Assembly (NCBI GenBank): GCA_916048095.2
Contig: OU696575.1
Span: forward strand, 6,896,001-6,960,000
DNA from: Sacculina carcini
Lineage: Eukaryota > Arthropoda > Thecostraca > Sacculinidae
Direction of reading: 5' to 3'
Length of the DNA stretch: 64,000 nucleotides
The notes below the pieces were generated by a model. That model saw only the letters and a program-made list of their open reading frames with translations, searched no databases and was not told the DNA's origin. Positions within the stretch are counted from its first letter, which is position 1, and each line of letters opens with the position of its first letter. The translations under genes and the position numbers were made by a program. Below are positions 42,516 to 54,258 of this stretch, piece by piece.

Positions 42516-43944
42516 CACACACACACACAAACACACGCAAACTCACAACCACACACACATATGGGCAAATAAATGGAACATGGAGTTCAACAACACATTA
42601 TCATGTGTTGAAGATAAGAAAAATCATATATAGGCCTGATTTTCAATACTCGATAGGTAATGATTAGGTAATTTAATATCTGAGGTTGAGGAAAATAATC
42701 CAGGTGTAGCGGTACAAAATACAATGTCGGCCGAGAAGCATATACGAAAACTTGTGAGTGTGACATATAGGACCATAGCGAAGGTAAGACAAGTTTTTAA
42801 TTGTTTGGATCTATACCTTTTACAATTTGATTTATCCCAACTGAAATAAAAATTGTCCCAACTGGAACCAATGCATGTTATAAACCATTTGTAATGCATG
42901 TATGTTACACAATGCATGTTATAAACCATTTCTAATTTGATTTGAGAAAAGTGAAAATAGATTTGAGAAAATCTCAAATGGATTTTATCCATGCTATTTC
43001 ACAAATTATGAGTTTTCATTTGAAATGTATAGAAGCGTTCAACAAAATTAAGTGATATAGGAATTATTTCAGCAATAAGCGCACTATAGTGCAATCCAGT
43101 CGTTTAAATATGTATAACGAAATATTTAATTATATTCAATTCAATTACAATACAGATATGTACCGTATGTGCTTACTTTATGGGGAACTCTATCAGCCAA
43201 TATATCAGTGTCAGCGATTTTGCATAGCGCTACAGCTCTTGGAGAATACTTACAATCAAATCGTGCGCACACACACACACACACACATCTACAGAAACAG
43301 CACACTTTCAGAGACGGTACAATCCAATGTACAATCCATCTTAAAACGGTACAATCCATCTTATGGCAAGTGTTGAGGCATATATCTTAGGGCAAGTGCT
43401 GAGGCAACATGCGTATAACGCTTGTTGCTTGCCATCTGTACTATGCTAAACCGATTAGCCGACATTGATCTAAAAATAGATCACAAATTTGGTCTACTTT
43501 TGTCTCATGATTGTATATATAATTCATATGAGTTATCTATAATTCATGTATTTTATTTTAAATAACCACTTAAGCGTTTATAACTAGTCCTAATAGAGCA
43601 TTGAAGTAGACCATTTTTACCCTTTATCGATAATTCTTCGTTGACACACAGCATAGACACACGACCTCGAGTAGAAAAAGGGTTAAATAATATATTTATT
43701 GCCTCATATTGCTTCACAACAAATTGAAATGCTCTAATAATTATAACCTCTGTATAGGAGCGATTTCATTCAGTGATCTATAAATAGATCAATAAATAGA
43801 TCACTCCGGTTTACGCTCAGAATGGCACCAACTCCATGTTTTAGAGGAAATAGGTTCATCGCAATAAATTCAACACAAAACACAAGAAGAACTAGTCTAA
43901 TAATGGATATATGTCCCTGTCGGGTTTTTTTAAAAACTTTCGAG
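42516..43944. other. Intron, no gene or element recognised
   Basis: (CA)n at 42512-42560 and 43266-43290. AT-rich sequence with a short direct repeat (AATGCATGTTATAAACCATTT) at about 42870 and 42910. No coding similarity. Confidence 0.35.
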
Positions 43945-44131
43945 CAGCGGCGGTGCCAAGGGAGGATTTGGAGGGGCTGAAATTCCCCAAAATATGCCAA
44001 CACTCCTGAGCACACCGAAAATCCTGATCATGAACATTTCGGGAGTAGTGCTTCATGTTTCCCAAGGCCCCCACATCTTTTTCCTTAGCCCCTCTCATTC
44101 CCCTACCGGAAAAATCCTGGCACCGCCACTG
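43945..44131. mobile_element. hAT-type MITE
   Basis: 187 bp with terminal inverted repeats CAGCGGCGGTGCCAAGG / CCTGGCACCGCCACTG, flanked by the near-perfect 8-bp duplication CTTTCGAG (43937-43944) and CCTTCGAG (44132-44139). No coding capacity. Confidence 0.85.
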
Positions 44132-44139
44132 CCTTCGAG

Positions 44140-44516
44140 TATATACAATAGTTTCAATCCAAGTCCAGATGGTCCGTATCGGAACACGAAATTGACTCTT
44201 TCGAGCTGTATGTAGGTAATTATCAATGTCGTATGATAGGGATTGAAACACTGCCTGCACAGCTTAGTGTTTGCACACTTTCAATATGAGAACAGCGGTA
44301 CACTCGGTTTCCCCTATTTGGAGGTGGGCTGCATGAAAGGGGACCATATTATTCCGTAGAATTAATCCGCACTTTATAGGATTGCACTGTTTTGATGGTC
44401 GACTGTAGACAATTCACCAATATGAGTTTGAGTACGTAGGTATGTGTACACTTGAGCACATGTGTGGTGTGACTGCGTATGGATGTTTATGCGCATGTGA
44501 ATATGTCAGTGCGCAC
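44140..44516. other. Intron, nothing recognised
   Basis: Unique sequence upstream (plus-strand sense) of exon 2; the donor side of the host intron. Includes a short CA/TG-rich part at 44430-44510. Confidence 0.35.
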
Positions 44517-44621
44517 CCGTTCGGACTCTTTGAACGCCTTCTCGTAGTTGCGTTTGCTTTTGTCCAATTGCAGTCTCTGAGTGTGCAACTGTGTCTGCAA
44601 TCGCTCAGCCTCGGCAAACAT
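44517..44621 (-). CDS. CIP4/FBP17/TOCA family gene, exon 2 (F-BAR coiled coil)
   Basis: Thirty-five codons, MFAEAERLQTQLHTQRLQLD then KSKRNYEKAFKESER, matching CIP4 [34 protein letters not shown]. This is the helix with the conserved KSKRxYE motif of F-BAR domains. Acceptor TTGTCAG after TGTGCGTGTGTG, donor CGG|GTGCGC, phase 0 both ends. The upstream intron is 15.9 kb and the downstream intron 21.6 kb. Confidence 0.93.
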
Positions 44622-44735
44622 CTGACAACACACACGCACACAAACACATACACACTCATGAATACATTTGCATATCATTCACCTATATTATGATTAATAT
44701 AACATATATGATTAACATAAAACATTCTTCTCAAT

Positions 44736-44736
44736 T

Positions 44737-44813
<77 letters not shown>
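44736..44813. repeat. (AT)n microsatellite, Helitron 3' flank
   Basis: Long pure AT run adjacent to the Helitron 3' end; another AT run flanks the 5' side at 53021-53068, as if the element had split one microsatellite. Confidence 0.9.
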
Positions 44814-44814
<1 letters not shown>

Positions 44815-46225
44815 TAGCATTAAAACCCGCCCGTTGTGCGGAGGAATTCATAAAATGGAATTAATATTTATAAAAATTGATATTCATAAAGATATTCCAA
44901 AAAAAAAAAAAATTCATAAGTGTGTCCAAGTGTGAATATTTTTATTTTTATTTTGACATGATATTTTCCCTCAACCCGCCTCATATATAAACCCACCCAT
45001 TGTGCGGAATAATTCAGAACACAAACAAGTAACAAACAATAAATATTCTAGCATGTAAACCCGCCCGTCGTGCGAAACAGTTCATACTATTAAATTTATA
45101 TTCAATTCATAAGATAAAAGCAATATGAATTAAAAAGAGTGGAGTAAACCCATAAAAAAGTCTAAATTTCTATATTTTCATTATTATTTTCACAAAATAA
45201 TTTGCCAAGACCGCCTCATATTTATACATGCCCGTCGTGCTGAATAATGCAGAAATCAGACACGAAACAATGAAAAATGACTACACTTTTTCATCATAAT
45301 GTTTCCAAAATATTTTTATAACTTAACATCACCGTCTAGCATTGAAACCCGCCAGTTGTGCGGAGCAATTCATAAAATGAAATTCATATTTAATTCATAA
45401 ACATATTGCAAATTAAAAAAGAAAACAGATATACTAATTAAAATCTTACTCAATTGAAAAGTCTAAATTTAATTATTTTTATTTTTATTTTGACAACATT
45501 CTTTCCTTTACCCGCCTCATATTAAACCCGTCCGTCGTGCTGAACAATTCATAAAATAAAATTCATATTCAATTCATAGAATAAATTGAATACAAATAAA
45601 AAAGCCAAAAATTTAACCTGTATATACGTTCAACAATAAAAACTCTAAATTTGAATACTATAAATTTAAATTTGAAAAAATATGATCCCTCAATCCGCCT
45701 CATATTTGAACCTGCCCGTCGTGCGGATTAATTCAGAACACAAACACGTAACAAACAATGAAAATTCTAGCATGTAAGCCCGCCCGTCGTGCGGAACAAT
45801 TCATACTATTAAATTTGTATTCAATTCATAAAATAAAATAAATATGAACTAATAAAGAAAAGAGTAAAACCATAAAGAAATTTCCTATTTAAACCTGCCC
45901 GTCGTGCTGAATACTTCAGAACTCTGACACAAAACAATGAAAAATGACTAAACTTTTTTATCATAATGTTTTCAAAATATATTTATAACTTAACATCGCC
46001 ATCTAGCATTAAAACCCGCCCGTTGTGCAGAACAATTAATAAAGTAAAATAAATATTGAATTAATAAAAAACGATTAGAAATTTTGAAAGAAAAATAAAC
46101 CCATAAAAAGTCTTAACCAATAGAAAAGTCTAAATATGACTGTTTTTATTTTGGATGTGGCAAACTATTTTCCCTCGAACAGCCTCGAATTTAAACCCGC
46201 CCGTCGTGCGGAACTATTAATTAAG
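44814..46225 (-). repeat. Array of Helitron 3'-terminal hairpin motifs
   Basis: At least eleven degenerate copies of an ACCCGCCCGTCGTGCGGAA-like motif at 44820-46215, five of them preceded by CTAGCAT (44814, about 45049, 45337, 45767, 46002), that is, on the minus strand a hairpin followed by ATGCTAG. They alternate in a higher-order pattern of roughly 100-190 bp spacing. The same array, shorter, is in Helitron 1 (23018-23880). Confidence 0.8.
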
Positions 46226-46453
46226 TAGACGTGCAGCTTTGTCTGGCCACAAACCAGATCCAAAGCTGCATACCCCCAATTCGGCCTTGATATCCTAAAC
46301 CAACTACACATTATGGACAGATTACATAAGAGGGTAAAGAAGAAGCAAAATGATGAAATAATTTGGGACCAGAAGATACACATAGCAATAAGTTATAATG
46401 CTTATATTGTCTAGTACCTCACACACAAGCTCAACCCGACACAAACTCAACCC
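46226..46453 (-). other. Helitron 3' UTR with stem-loop
   Basis: Contains a strong stem-loop at about 46228-46271, with GCAGCTTTG pairing with CAAAGCTGC and CTGG with CCAG. No coding similarity. Confidence 0.5.
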
Positions 46454-47660
46454 CTAGTTAGTAATCATTTCTTGACGTAGAAGAGGAGGTACATTCTTCG
46501 TCCTCACGCTTGACTCGCTGATGGGGGACACGCGCACGTCGTCGAGCTTGACCCACTTCCCGCTTGCCTCGGAATAACAGTCGGCGGTGTAGTGGCCTGC
46601 GGACACCCCCGATCCAAGATGGTTGACGACGCCGCTGAGCCTGTACTCCTTGTAGATGTTCTTGTCCCCTCCGTAGCCTGTCACAAAGGGTGCGATCTCC
46701 AAGGAACCCGTGGGGAAGTCCACAAAGGGGTCCGCCTTCTGGAATGCGCCGTTGAACCTCTTGATGCTGATGATGAGGACGGGAGGGAGGCGGACGATCT
46801 GCAGCCGCATCGTAGAGGTGCAGGTGAAGCATTTCGGGCACATCCTGTCTTCCAGTGACTCGACCTCCAGGTACTTGTTGAGACAGTCGGCAAGTGATCT
46901 TCCAGCCAATGGGACCGAGATGCTGGAGAAGTACTCGTATTTGATGATGACGTCATGGCACGTGTGGCAGTGGACAGTGGACATCTGCTGGCCGTTGAAC
47001 ATGTTCCACATCAGAGGACTGTTGGAACCCGTCGTGAAGAGGTCCCATACCCTGTCAACATCGGTTTCGCCTTCTATGGAGTACGGAAGGGGGTCTGAGA
47101 GTCTGAGCTCAATCTCTAGCTGGTCCAGCAGTAACATCAGGAATTCTTGGGCGTCCTCTTGCGATTCACCGTCGAATTCTTCACGGTAGAACATGGCTTC
47201 TTGTAAGAGACCTGCAGGTGATACGGTTTCCCCGTCGTTGCGCAGCAACTTTTCAATGAGGGCTGCAAATGTGCCGGCGATGGTGTTCTCCTTCTCGCGA
47301 CAGCCCTGCACCAGCTGCCAGGAGAAGGCCCCAAGACTGGCCAAACACTGTATGGTGCTGTTGACGTAGCAGTTGTTGATCATGTTTACCAGTCTGACGG
47401 GGCGAGCATCTGCGGTGGTCTGCTTTTCGGTGGTGGTCTCCTCTTCCATGGCAGCTTGGTCTTCTGCACTGGTGACTGTAACCGGAGAGTCAACATCATC
47501 CACCTCCATTGCCGTCTCTTCCGGTGTCTCGATTGCAGGCTCGTTTCCCAGGGTGATCTGCTCCAGCTTCTTCATCCTCTCCTCTTCCTCGACCCTCTCC
47601 TTGAGCGCCTTGGACTTGGAGATCTGCTCAAAACGTTCAAAGTTAGGGAAGGGACGTTCA
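46454..47660 (-). pseudogene. Helitron C-terminal ubiquitin-specific protease (USP, C19) domain
   Basis: Continuous frame. It opens with the usual Helitron helicase end (FERFEQISKSKALKERVEEE), then an acidic linker, then a complete USP: Cys box LVNMINNCYVNSTIQCLASL (catalytic Cys about 47371), GESQEDAQEFLMLLLDQLE, two CxxC pairs (CHTCHD, CPKCFTC) of the USP zinc ribbon, LPPVLIISIKRF, and the His box GHYTADCYSEASGKWVKLDD (His about 46594, Asp in LDD). The Cys-His-Asp triad is intact. USPs remove ubiquitin from proteins; in a transposon the role is unknown, possibly protecting the transposase from degradation. The domain itself has no stop; it is called a pseudogene because the upstream frame is broken. 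Known Helitron-linked proteases are OTU or Ulp1 types, so this combination is unusual. Confidence 0.88.
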
Positions 47661-49600
47661 AAGTTGCAGCGACAGACCCTTGAACGTTTTGACCCTTGTG
47701 GCTCCAACGAGAAGAAGGCCGAGGGCAAACTCTCTCCTCCCAGGGTTCAGGATGACCTTGTCGAGGGTGGCTCCCTGCAGCTTGTGGATGGAGAGGGTAT
47801 ATCCGAGGATGACGGGAAACATGGTCCTCGTGCAGTCGACCTTGTTGGAGTACCAGTTCCTGGAGACGGGGCAGATCGGTACAGCCTGCTTGATGCCCTT
47901 GTACCACGGTCCCTTGTAGGCCTCAAAGATCGCGATGATGGCGACGGGGAGCTGAGGAGGCTTCTTGCCTGGCGCGTAGATGATGGAGTGGACCTGGCCC
48001 ACTGCTCCGTTGGTCAGCCCCGCTGCGGTTCACAGATTGGAGGTGAGACGGAAGATGGTGTTGCAGCAGAGGATGATCTTGCTGGGCAGTCCAGACAGGC
48101 GGTCCGCTCCCTCCTTGGCTGCCTCTAGCTTGGGATGGCTGTCTGCCTTGATCAGGGCAATGGGCTGCTTGTTGTCGCAAACCTTCCTCGTGTTGTGCTC
48201 GATCATGTCCTTGGTGCAGGCGCAAGCAAGGACTCCATTGTCGAGGAAGCTCTGCCTCTCATCCGTGGGGAGATCGTCGAGTGAACGGGACCTCCAGCGG
48301 TTCCAGTCCTGGAGTTTGAACTTTCCCTCTCCGAGGCGGTGAAGCTCCTCTCTGAACTGCTTCTGCTCGTCCCCGTCCTGCCGCTGGATCTTCTCAAAGA
48401 TGATGGTCTTCTTGAAGCGGAGGTAGAGGCTGTGCGCAGGACCGGTCATCTCCCTGTGCTTGGCCTTCTTGTCCTTGGAGGGGTTGTGGTAGAGGGGATA
48501 GTCCAAGACGGGCGTAGCTGCTTCCAGTCCCCGATGAGGAGGACGGACATTCCCCCAAATGGCTCGTCGCAATGGAGAGGGCGCAGCTCTCTCAGCCTCT
48601 GGTTGATGAAGAAGAACATCTTGAGCCCGATCATGCTCTTCTCGTCGATGATGATAAGGACTACGTTCTTGAGGTCCTGCTGCAGGGGCGAGGAAGTTCT
48701 TCCCGACAGGCAGAAGGAAGAGGCCGTGCAGAGTTTCTCCCCCGATCTGGAATGCAGCTGTTCCCGACGGAGCTGCGGACCTGACAAAGTCCTTGGGCAG
48801 GGAGGTGGACTTGGCATACCTCCGGACGGCGTTGAGGAAGTAGCTCTTCCCTGTCCCTGCTGGCCCCGAGATGTTGAGTAGCAGTGGTTCCGTGCTCCCA
48901 TGTCGAAGGCCACGCGCTGATTGGCGTTGAACTGGTCCGGAAGCGGTCCCTCTTCGTCATCTTCTTCTGGCATGGCCGTTCCGTCCTTGTCATCCTTGAG
49001 CTTCTTTGGCAGGCTCTTCAGATCCTCTCCCGTAAGGCCCAGCTCTCTCGAATCCCTCTGCCAGTCGTGGTCGTGGGCGTCGCTTTGGAACTGGTTCTTT
49101 TTGTAGTCGTCCTCAGGTTCCTCTCTGTAGACCAGTTCCTGCTCCTCTTGGCGTATCTCTCCAGCGAACGTCTGGTACTGGTCCTGCTCGTAGACCTCGG
49201 GAGGAGTCATCGGATGGTGCAGGAGCTCGGTCTCCTGCGCTGGTTCATCATCTGCCCCGAACTGGGTCTCCTTTTCCCCCAGAACCCTCTGGCTCTGCTT
49301 GAACTCTTCCTTGACAAGCTTGTGGCAGTTGGGGCCATTGACAAAATTTTCAACCTCCTCCTCGAGGACTTTCTTTTCGAGGGCCTGAATGACGCTGAGG
49401 GTGGTTCCGGCCTTGAAGACGAGGAGGATCGCTCGCAGGAAAATGAGGTACCTATCCCCCTGTTCGGCCTTGTGTTTGTTGGGGACGTAGGAGAAGTTGG
49501 GTGTGATGTGGGGGACCTTCTCCTCTCCGTGGATCATCCAGTTCCTCTTGTAGTTGGAGACAAACTCGTAGAGGGTAATGTCGCGGGGATTGAACTGCAT
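47661..49600 (-). pseudogene. Helitron Pif1-type helicase domain
   Basis: Superfamily 1B helicase motifs in order: DQFNANQRVAFDMG, Walker A GPAGTGKSYFL (about 48865, in a different frame from the flanks), Walker B VLIIIDEKSMIG, LLIGDWKQLRP (motif III), VLACACTKDMIEHN and the C-terminal GYTLSIHKLQGATLDKVIL. Frame changes near 48895, between 48860 and 48660, near 48500 and near 47680, plus an in-frame TGA at about 48028-48030 (a CGA-to-TGA type change), break it. The N-terminal 49000-49600 part carries MQFNPRDITLYEFVSNYKRN, typical of the region linking Rep and helicase. In Helitrons this helicase unwinds DNA for rolling-circle transfer. Confidence 0.9.
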
Positions 49601-50736
49601 CTTCCCTCCTCGTAGTCCTTGACCATCCTCTTGAAGTTGTCGTTCTCCTCACGGTCCCAGTACCTTGTGGCCATGTTCTCCTCGGCCAGGTCCTTGTCTT
49701 TGGTTTCCGGGGCGGTGAGCTTCCTCGTACCCATGACGTTGACGGAGACGATCTTCCTGCTGAACTCGACAAAGTCCAGGCCGTTGAGGATGTGGGCGCA
49801 CTCCTGCTTGGAGAGGTCATGCTCTCCGACCGTCTTCATCAGGATCTTCTGGAATGCCTTCCTGGTGGAGTCTCCTTCGTCTGAGTCTTCGATGACGGCT
49901 GCACAGATGGCACTGAAGGGCTTGGAGTCGGGCTCGTCCTTCATCATGTACTTGAGGAGGTACTCGATGGCCTGCTTGTAGGAGGTGACGCCCCTCCCCT
50001 CGATGTTCGCTCTCCAGATGACCAGCAGCTCCGTAATGTGGTGGACAATTTTCGGATGGTTCCTGAGGTACACCAGCAGTCCCTTGACGAATTCTCCTCC
50101 CTCGTCTGCCTCTCCCTCGATGCGCCTGGCTCTCAACCGAAGCTGCGTCTCCTCGTCCTGGACATCCTTGAACCCAAGCAGCCGCATAGGGAACTTGAAG
50201 CGGCACAGCTTGTTCGGTTCGTTGATGTTCTTCTCGTCCCTGCAGTAGCCGAGCCTGCACTGGTGGACCATGACCCTGTTGATCAGGAGCTCGTGGCAGT
50301 GCTTGTACTCGTAGGCTTCCTGGAGATCGTTGAGCTTCTGCCGTAGGACGTTCACTTGGGGCGTGTGGACGTCCTGCTCGGGCCAGGTAGCAGGGTCAGG
50401 GTTCGGATGGAGTGCAGAGATGCCGAGATACCCACAGTTGTGCCTCTTAATCTTCTCCCTCGCTTCCATGATGGCCCTGTCCTTGTCCTCGTGGCCCTCC
50501 TTGCCAGTCACTGCCTGCTTCGCATTCTCAAGGTCGTCATGAGAAGGCTTCTTCATGACGAGGAGGATGTGGGCGTGGATCGTTCCTCTTGCCTGCACCT
50601 CATAGCGAACAATGTAGTTCTCGGCTCCCATCTTGGACAGGACGAAGTCGAGCATCATCTTGACCCTGAGGTAGAAGTAGTAGTCCACGAGGTCGGTGTT
50701 GTCGTTGATGGCCTTGATCCGGAGCAGGTGGTCCTA
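49601..50736 (-). pseudogene. Helitron Rep (HUH endonuclease) domain
   Basis: YYFYLRVKMMLDFVLSK is followed by the HUH motif in EVQARGTIHAHILLV (about 50569-50602). The two-tyrosine motif is in YKQAIEYLLKYMMK, then ECAHILNGLDFVEFSRK and VSVNVMGTRKL, as in animal Helitrons. The domain nicks and joins single strands during rolling-circle transposition. It is joined in frame to the N-terminal part but separated from it by one TAG at 50734-50736; the frame is lost at about 49600 before the helicase part. Confidence 0.9.
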
Positions 50737-52582
50737 TGAGCTGGTGATGCAGCCCTGCTTCTCCTCCTCCGTCAGTCCGGCATAGACCGTCGTAGTGACG
50801 ACCCTCTTATTGAGGTACTTCTCCGAGCCAGGGAGGAGCCTGTGGAGATCGTCCCAATGGAGATCGGCTGCGGAGAATGTCTGAAAGAAGTTGAACATCT
50901 TGGTGTCATCGCTGTGGATCCTGATGAACTTGAGGAAGGAGACGGCCATGTCCGACTGGAACCTCATGTACTGCCTCGTTCCCGGGATTGGGATTCCGAA
51001 GTAGAGAAGCTTGTTCAGGACCTTCTTGTATCCCTCGTTGATGAGCTTCTGGAGATCGGCGAACACGAGGCCATCGGTGCAATTCCGGGCGAACACGTTT
51101 CCAAGTGTCAGGGCCTGGTGCCGTCGCAGTATGTTGGTGGCCACGAAGAGGAAGCAGTGGTGCTTGGCGAAGGCACGGTTGGTCCTCAGGAGATGCTTGA
51201 AGGAGTTCTTCTGCGACGGGTTCTTGTACTCTCTGGCCTTGGTGATGTCCCCTCTCCCGTCCGGGAAGAGGTCTGGGAAGGCCTTGCTGAAGTAACCGGT
51301 GATGAACTCCGAGGCAGGCTTCTTCGCCTTCTCCGGCCACTCGAGAAGTGGTGCCTCCTTCTGTGGTTTTTCCTGGCAGAGGGCATTCTGCATCTTCTCC
51401 ACCAGCGTGTTCCCAGGTAGAGGGACCATGACCGTCGACGACTCCTCCCTCGCCGACTCCTGGTTTGCAGCGGTGGCTCCTTCCGTAGGCATGTTGAGGA
51501 CCTCTGGGTCGACCTCAGGAGCATTCTGGATGATGTCGCCGTCCTCCGGGTACTGGTTGAGGTTTCCCTCAGAGATCTCGATATCCCTGTAGTCCTCGCT
51601 GTGGGCCTTGAGGTAGAGGAGAGCCTCGAGCAGATTCTTCCTGGAGACGTAGAAGGCCTTGTCGATGTTTGCGTCCTTGGGGTTCTTCAGCACGAGGATG
51701 GGGAGCTCCGATGGGATGCGAGGAAGCGATGTGGCAAGCTCTTTGATGTCCTGGAAGAAGCTGACGACATGCCCCTTGGTTGCCGTCCCGTGCCCCTTCT
51801 TGTAGACTGCGATCGAAGGGCAGATGATGGAGATGCAGTTCTTTTCGATCGGGCTCAGTCGTGTGAGGACCTCTGGCGTTGGTGACGGAGTCAGGTCGTT
51901 CTTGGCTGCAAAAATATTGGCCCTCTCTCCACGGCAGCTGCTGCAGACTCCCTTCTTGTTTATCTCCAGGCCGATGAACTCCTCCTGGCAGTTGTTGCAG
52001 CGGCTCCACTCGATGGCCTCCAGCTTGCTGAACATCTCCTTGCCGGCCTCTATCAAGGGATTGTTGTCGAACTGGTTGAAGCTGAAGTCGTCCCTGCTGA
52101 AGTGCTCCAGATACGTAGTGTGGAGACGGAGGAGGGTCTCTGCAGGATCCTCGTTGTCGTTGAGGTTGAGGAGATGCTCGAGATCCTCACCGAGGAGGCT
52201 CTCATCTGTTCGGCGTCGCTTCTTGGAGGTTCTCTCGTGCTCCTTTTGGCGCTTGTTGGCCTTAGCAATGCGATCCCTTTCCTGCTCCTGGGCTCGCAGG
52301 TTTGAATTGAGGTGTCTTTGTTGCATTGCAACCTGACTTTTCTGCACCTTCAGAAGCCAATGGCTGGGCGTCTTCTTTACATTGTGGCGCCTCTGGTTCT
52401 TTGCAATCCTGTCCCTTTCTCTTTCTTCATCAGCCTTGTCTTTGTCTTGGCGCCTTGCGCGGTTTGAGACCGTATTCGTTCCCCACTCGAGTTGCTTGTA
52501 CTGCAGATCCTTCCTCCTTTTGTTTTGCTGAGCGGGTCATGGCCAATGTCCTGCCAAGAGATGATTTCCCCTTCTTGGGCAT
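50737..52582 (-). pseudogene. Helitron N-terminal region with zinc finger
   Basis: ATG at 52582 (MPKKGKSSLGRTLAMTRSAK), a frame change near 52520, then a long basic, coiled-coil-like part (ERERDRIAKNQRR, QEQERDRIAKANKRQKEHER). A C2-C2 finger (CNNCQEEF, GVCSSCRGE) and the conserved region LPILVLKNPKDANIDKAFYV, GYFSKAFPDLFPDGRGDI and FARNCTDGLVF match the helitron-like N-terminal domain that precedes Rep. The first finger is of the type found before Rep in most animal Helitrons. Confidence 0.85.
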
Positions 52583-52799
52583 GATGAAGGATCAGTTGTA
52601 GGGCCTTCTCTTCGTCGTCGTCTGCAAGATGAGGTCAGGTCGCGGAGGTCAGGCGAGATTCCTGGAAAAAGATTGATAATTTTATTTCCTCTGTTGAATG
52701 AATGAACGAAAGTTATTCGATATTCACTTGATCGTTGACGGCTCCCACGGGATTGAAGGTTGAGGCTGAATCCGAGTCACTGGCCTTCTCGCCCTTGTC

Positions 52800-52965
52800 G
52801 ATCACGATCGGGATGAGGCCGAATCCGCGGTATGAGGCAGAATCCGCGGGATAAGGCCGAATCCGCGGAATGAGGCCGAATCCGCGGAATGAGGCCGAAT
52901 CCGCGGGATGAGGCCGACTCCGCGGTATCGGGATGAGGCTAAATCCGCGGGATGAGGCCGGCGGG
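52800..52965. repeat. 19-bp GC-rich minisatellite in Helitron 5' region
   Basis: About eight copies of GAATCCGCGG(A/G)ATGAGGCC with small changes, between the Helitron start codon and its proposed 5' end. Confidence 0.9.
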
Positions 52966-53015
52966 GGGAGATGACTGTCTCTTTATAATTTCTTTTGGTT
53001 CTTCCTTCTTCGAAG

Positions 53016-53068
<53 letters not shown>

Positions 53069-53072
<4 letters not shown>

Positions 53073-54258
53073 GTACCAAATACAGTACGTCTAAGTCAGA
53101 TAGCGGGACCCAATCTAGTTCGCGGTGTAGACAGGGTTTGTGAGAAATGTGTCGCCCCTCATTGAACAGAGGTTCTTCTAGCTTGGCGCGAGCAAACACT
53201 CAATTTTATTGGTCGATGGAAGCAGCGTGAGCGAAATTGCGTCAGCATCATGCAGCCTCATTATGAATTGACAGTTGGTCTGTATTTGCGTGGTGGTGTT
53301 AAACTCGTTGCTGTGTAAACGCGCTAAATCAGTATTAGTGCTGACATTAGTTAGTCACTACTGATTTTGTGCGTTCGAAATACCGAACAAGCGTGGTGTT
53401 GTGAACTGCCATGGATATTACTGCAGGGGCCGATTGTTTAGACTACCAAAAACTGGGACCAACATTTTCTTCCGAAGGAACTGAGACATTTTCTCCTGAA
53501 GGGTACCATCAGTTCATTATATACTTTCAGAAATCAACGCAATCTACACAAGCAGTGCAAGCACATGACATAAAAGTGTACAAGTCCTGTATAGTAGTAT
53601 ATATATATATATATAGGTCAAAGCAATTATAATTCGTTGAATTTATGTGTGAGAGACAACGATTATGTGTGAGACGCAAACTTTATATGTGACAGACAGT
53701 ATAATTAAACATCAAAACAGGCGTAATAATGGGATGATTTGCTTGGCAGAATAGAAACGTATATGTATATTTTAGTTTAATTAACAATGCTACTTAATGC
53801 AATACTTCAAAATGATATAAAATTATTGTACTTACTGGATGAAATGTCACGTCAAATTAGGAATTAGCCGTCTCAAAATCGTTAGCTGTCCAAAAAGGTA
53901 GAAAGGAAGCGAACTATTCAGCAATGGCCGAAACAACAGATTTTGAAACTAACCGTCAGTTGGAAAATTGAGCAGAAAGCCAAGAATACAAAATATTTCT
54001 AAATATGTATTCCATATTTCTATTGTTTTTTTCAATATGTGAAAATTAATTGGTTTGTCATAGTTTAGCCCAATTATTATTATTGTAGAATAATAACTGT
54101 AGTGTATAGCAACCGACGAAGCGTTGCCATGGTAACCAGCTACAAACGCGCGGGGAATAGCAAGGCTTAAAATAAAAACCTGGCAAGCCGCTGACAGAAC
54201 AAAAAGCACAATGATGGAAATATTTCTCAATATGAATGTAATATTACGATCGGACATC
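53069..54258. other. Unassigned intronic sequence with a short 5'-exon-like ORF
   Basis: An (AT)n run ends at 53068. ORF 53411-53632 (plus, MDITAGADCLDYQKL...) follows CCAAT-like sequence but resembles nothing I know and ends in a microsatellite; I do not call it a gene. The rest is AT-rich, with a second AT run at 53600-53622. Confidence 0.35.

Larger units (their letters stand above)
44814..53016 (-). mobile_element. Autonomous-type Helitron with Rep, helicase and USP domains
   Basis: Minus-strand element. Proposed 5' end TCTTCGAAGAAGG at 53016, after an A and next to (AT)n; 3' end CTAG at 44814, before a T and (AT)n, with the hairpin motif just inside. The coding region reads from ATG at 52582 through zinc finger, Rep (HUH, Y2), Pif1-type helicase and a ubiquitin-specific protease to 46454. 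A handful of frameshifts and two nonsense codons make this copy non-functional, but all domain motifs remain readable, so it is not ancient. GC content is much higher than the flanks. The 5' end is less certain than the 3' end. Confidence 0.82.

Noticed and set aside
46592..52336. Many long plus-strand ORFs
   Set aside because: Shadows of the GC-rich minus-strand Helitron coding region; none shows recognisable domain motifs.
53411..53632. 73-codon ORF after CCAAT-like sequence
   Set aside because: No similarity I recognise and its end is encoded by an AT microsatellite; reported only as part of an unassigned stretch.
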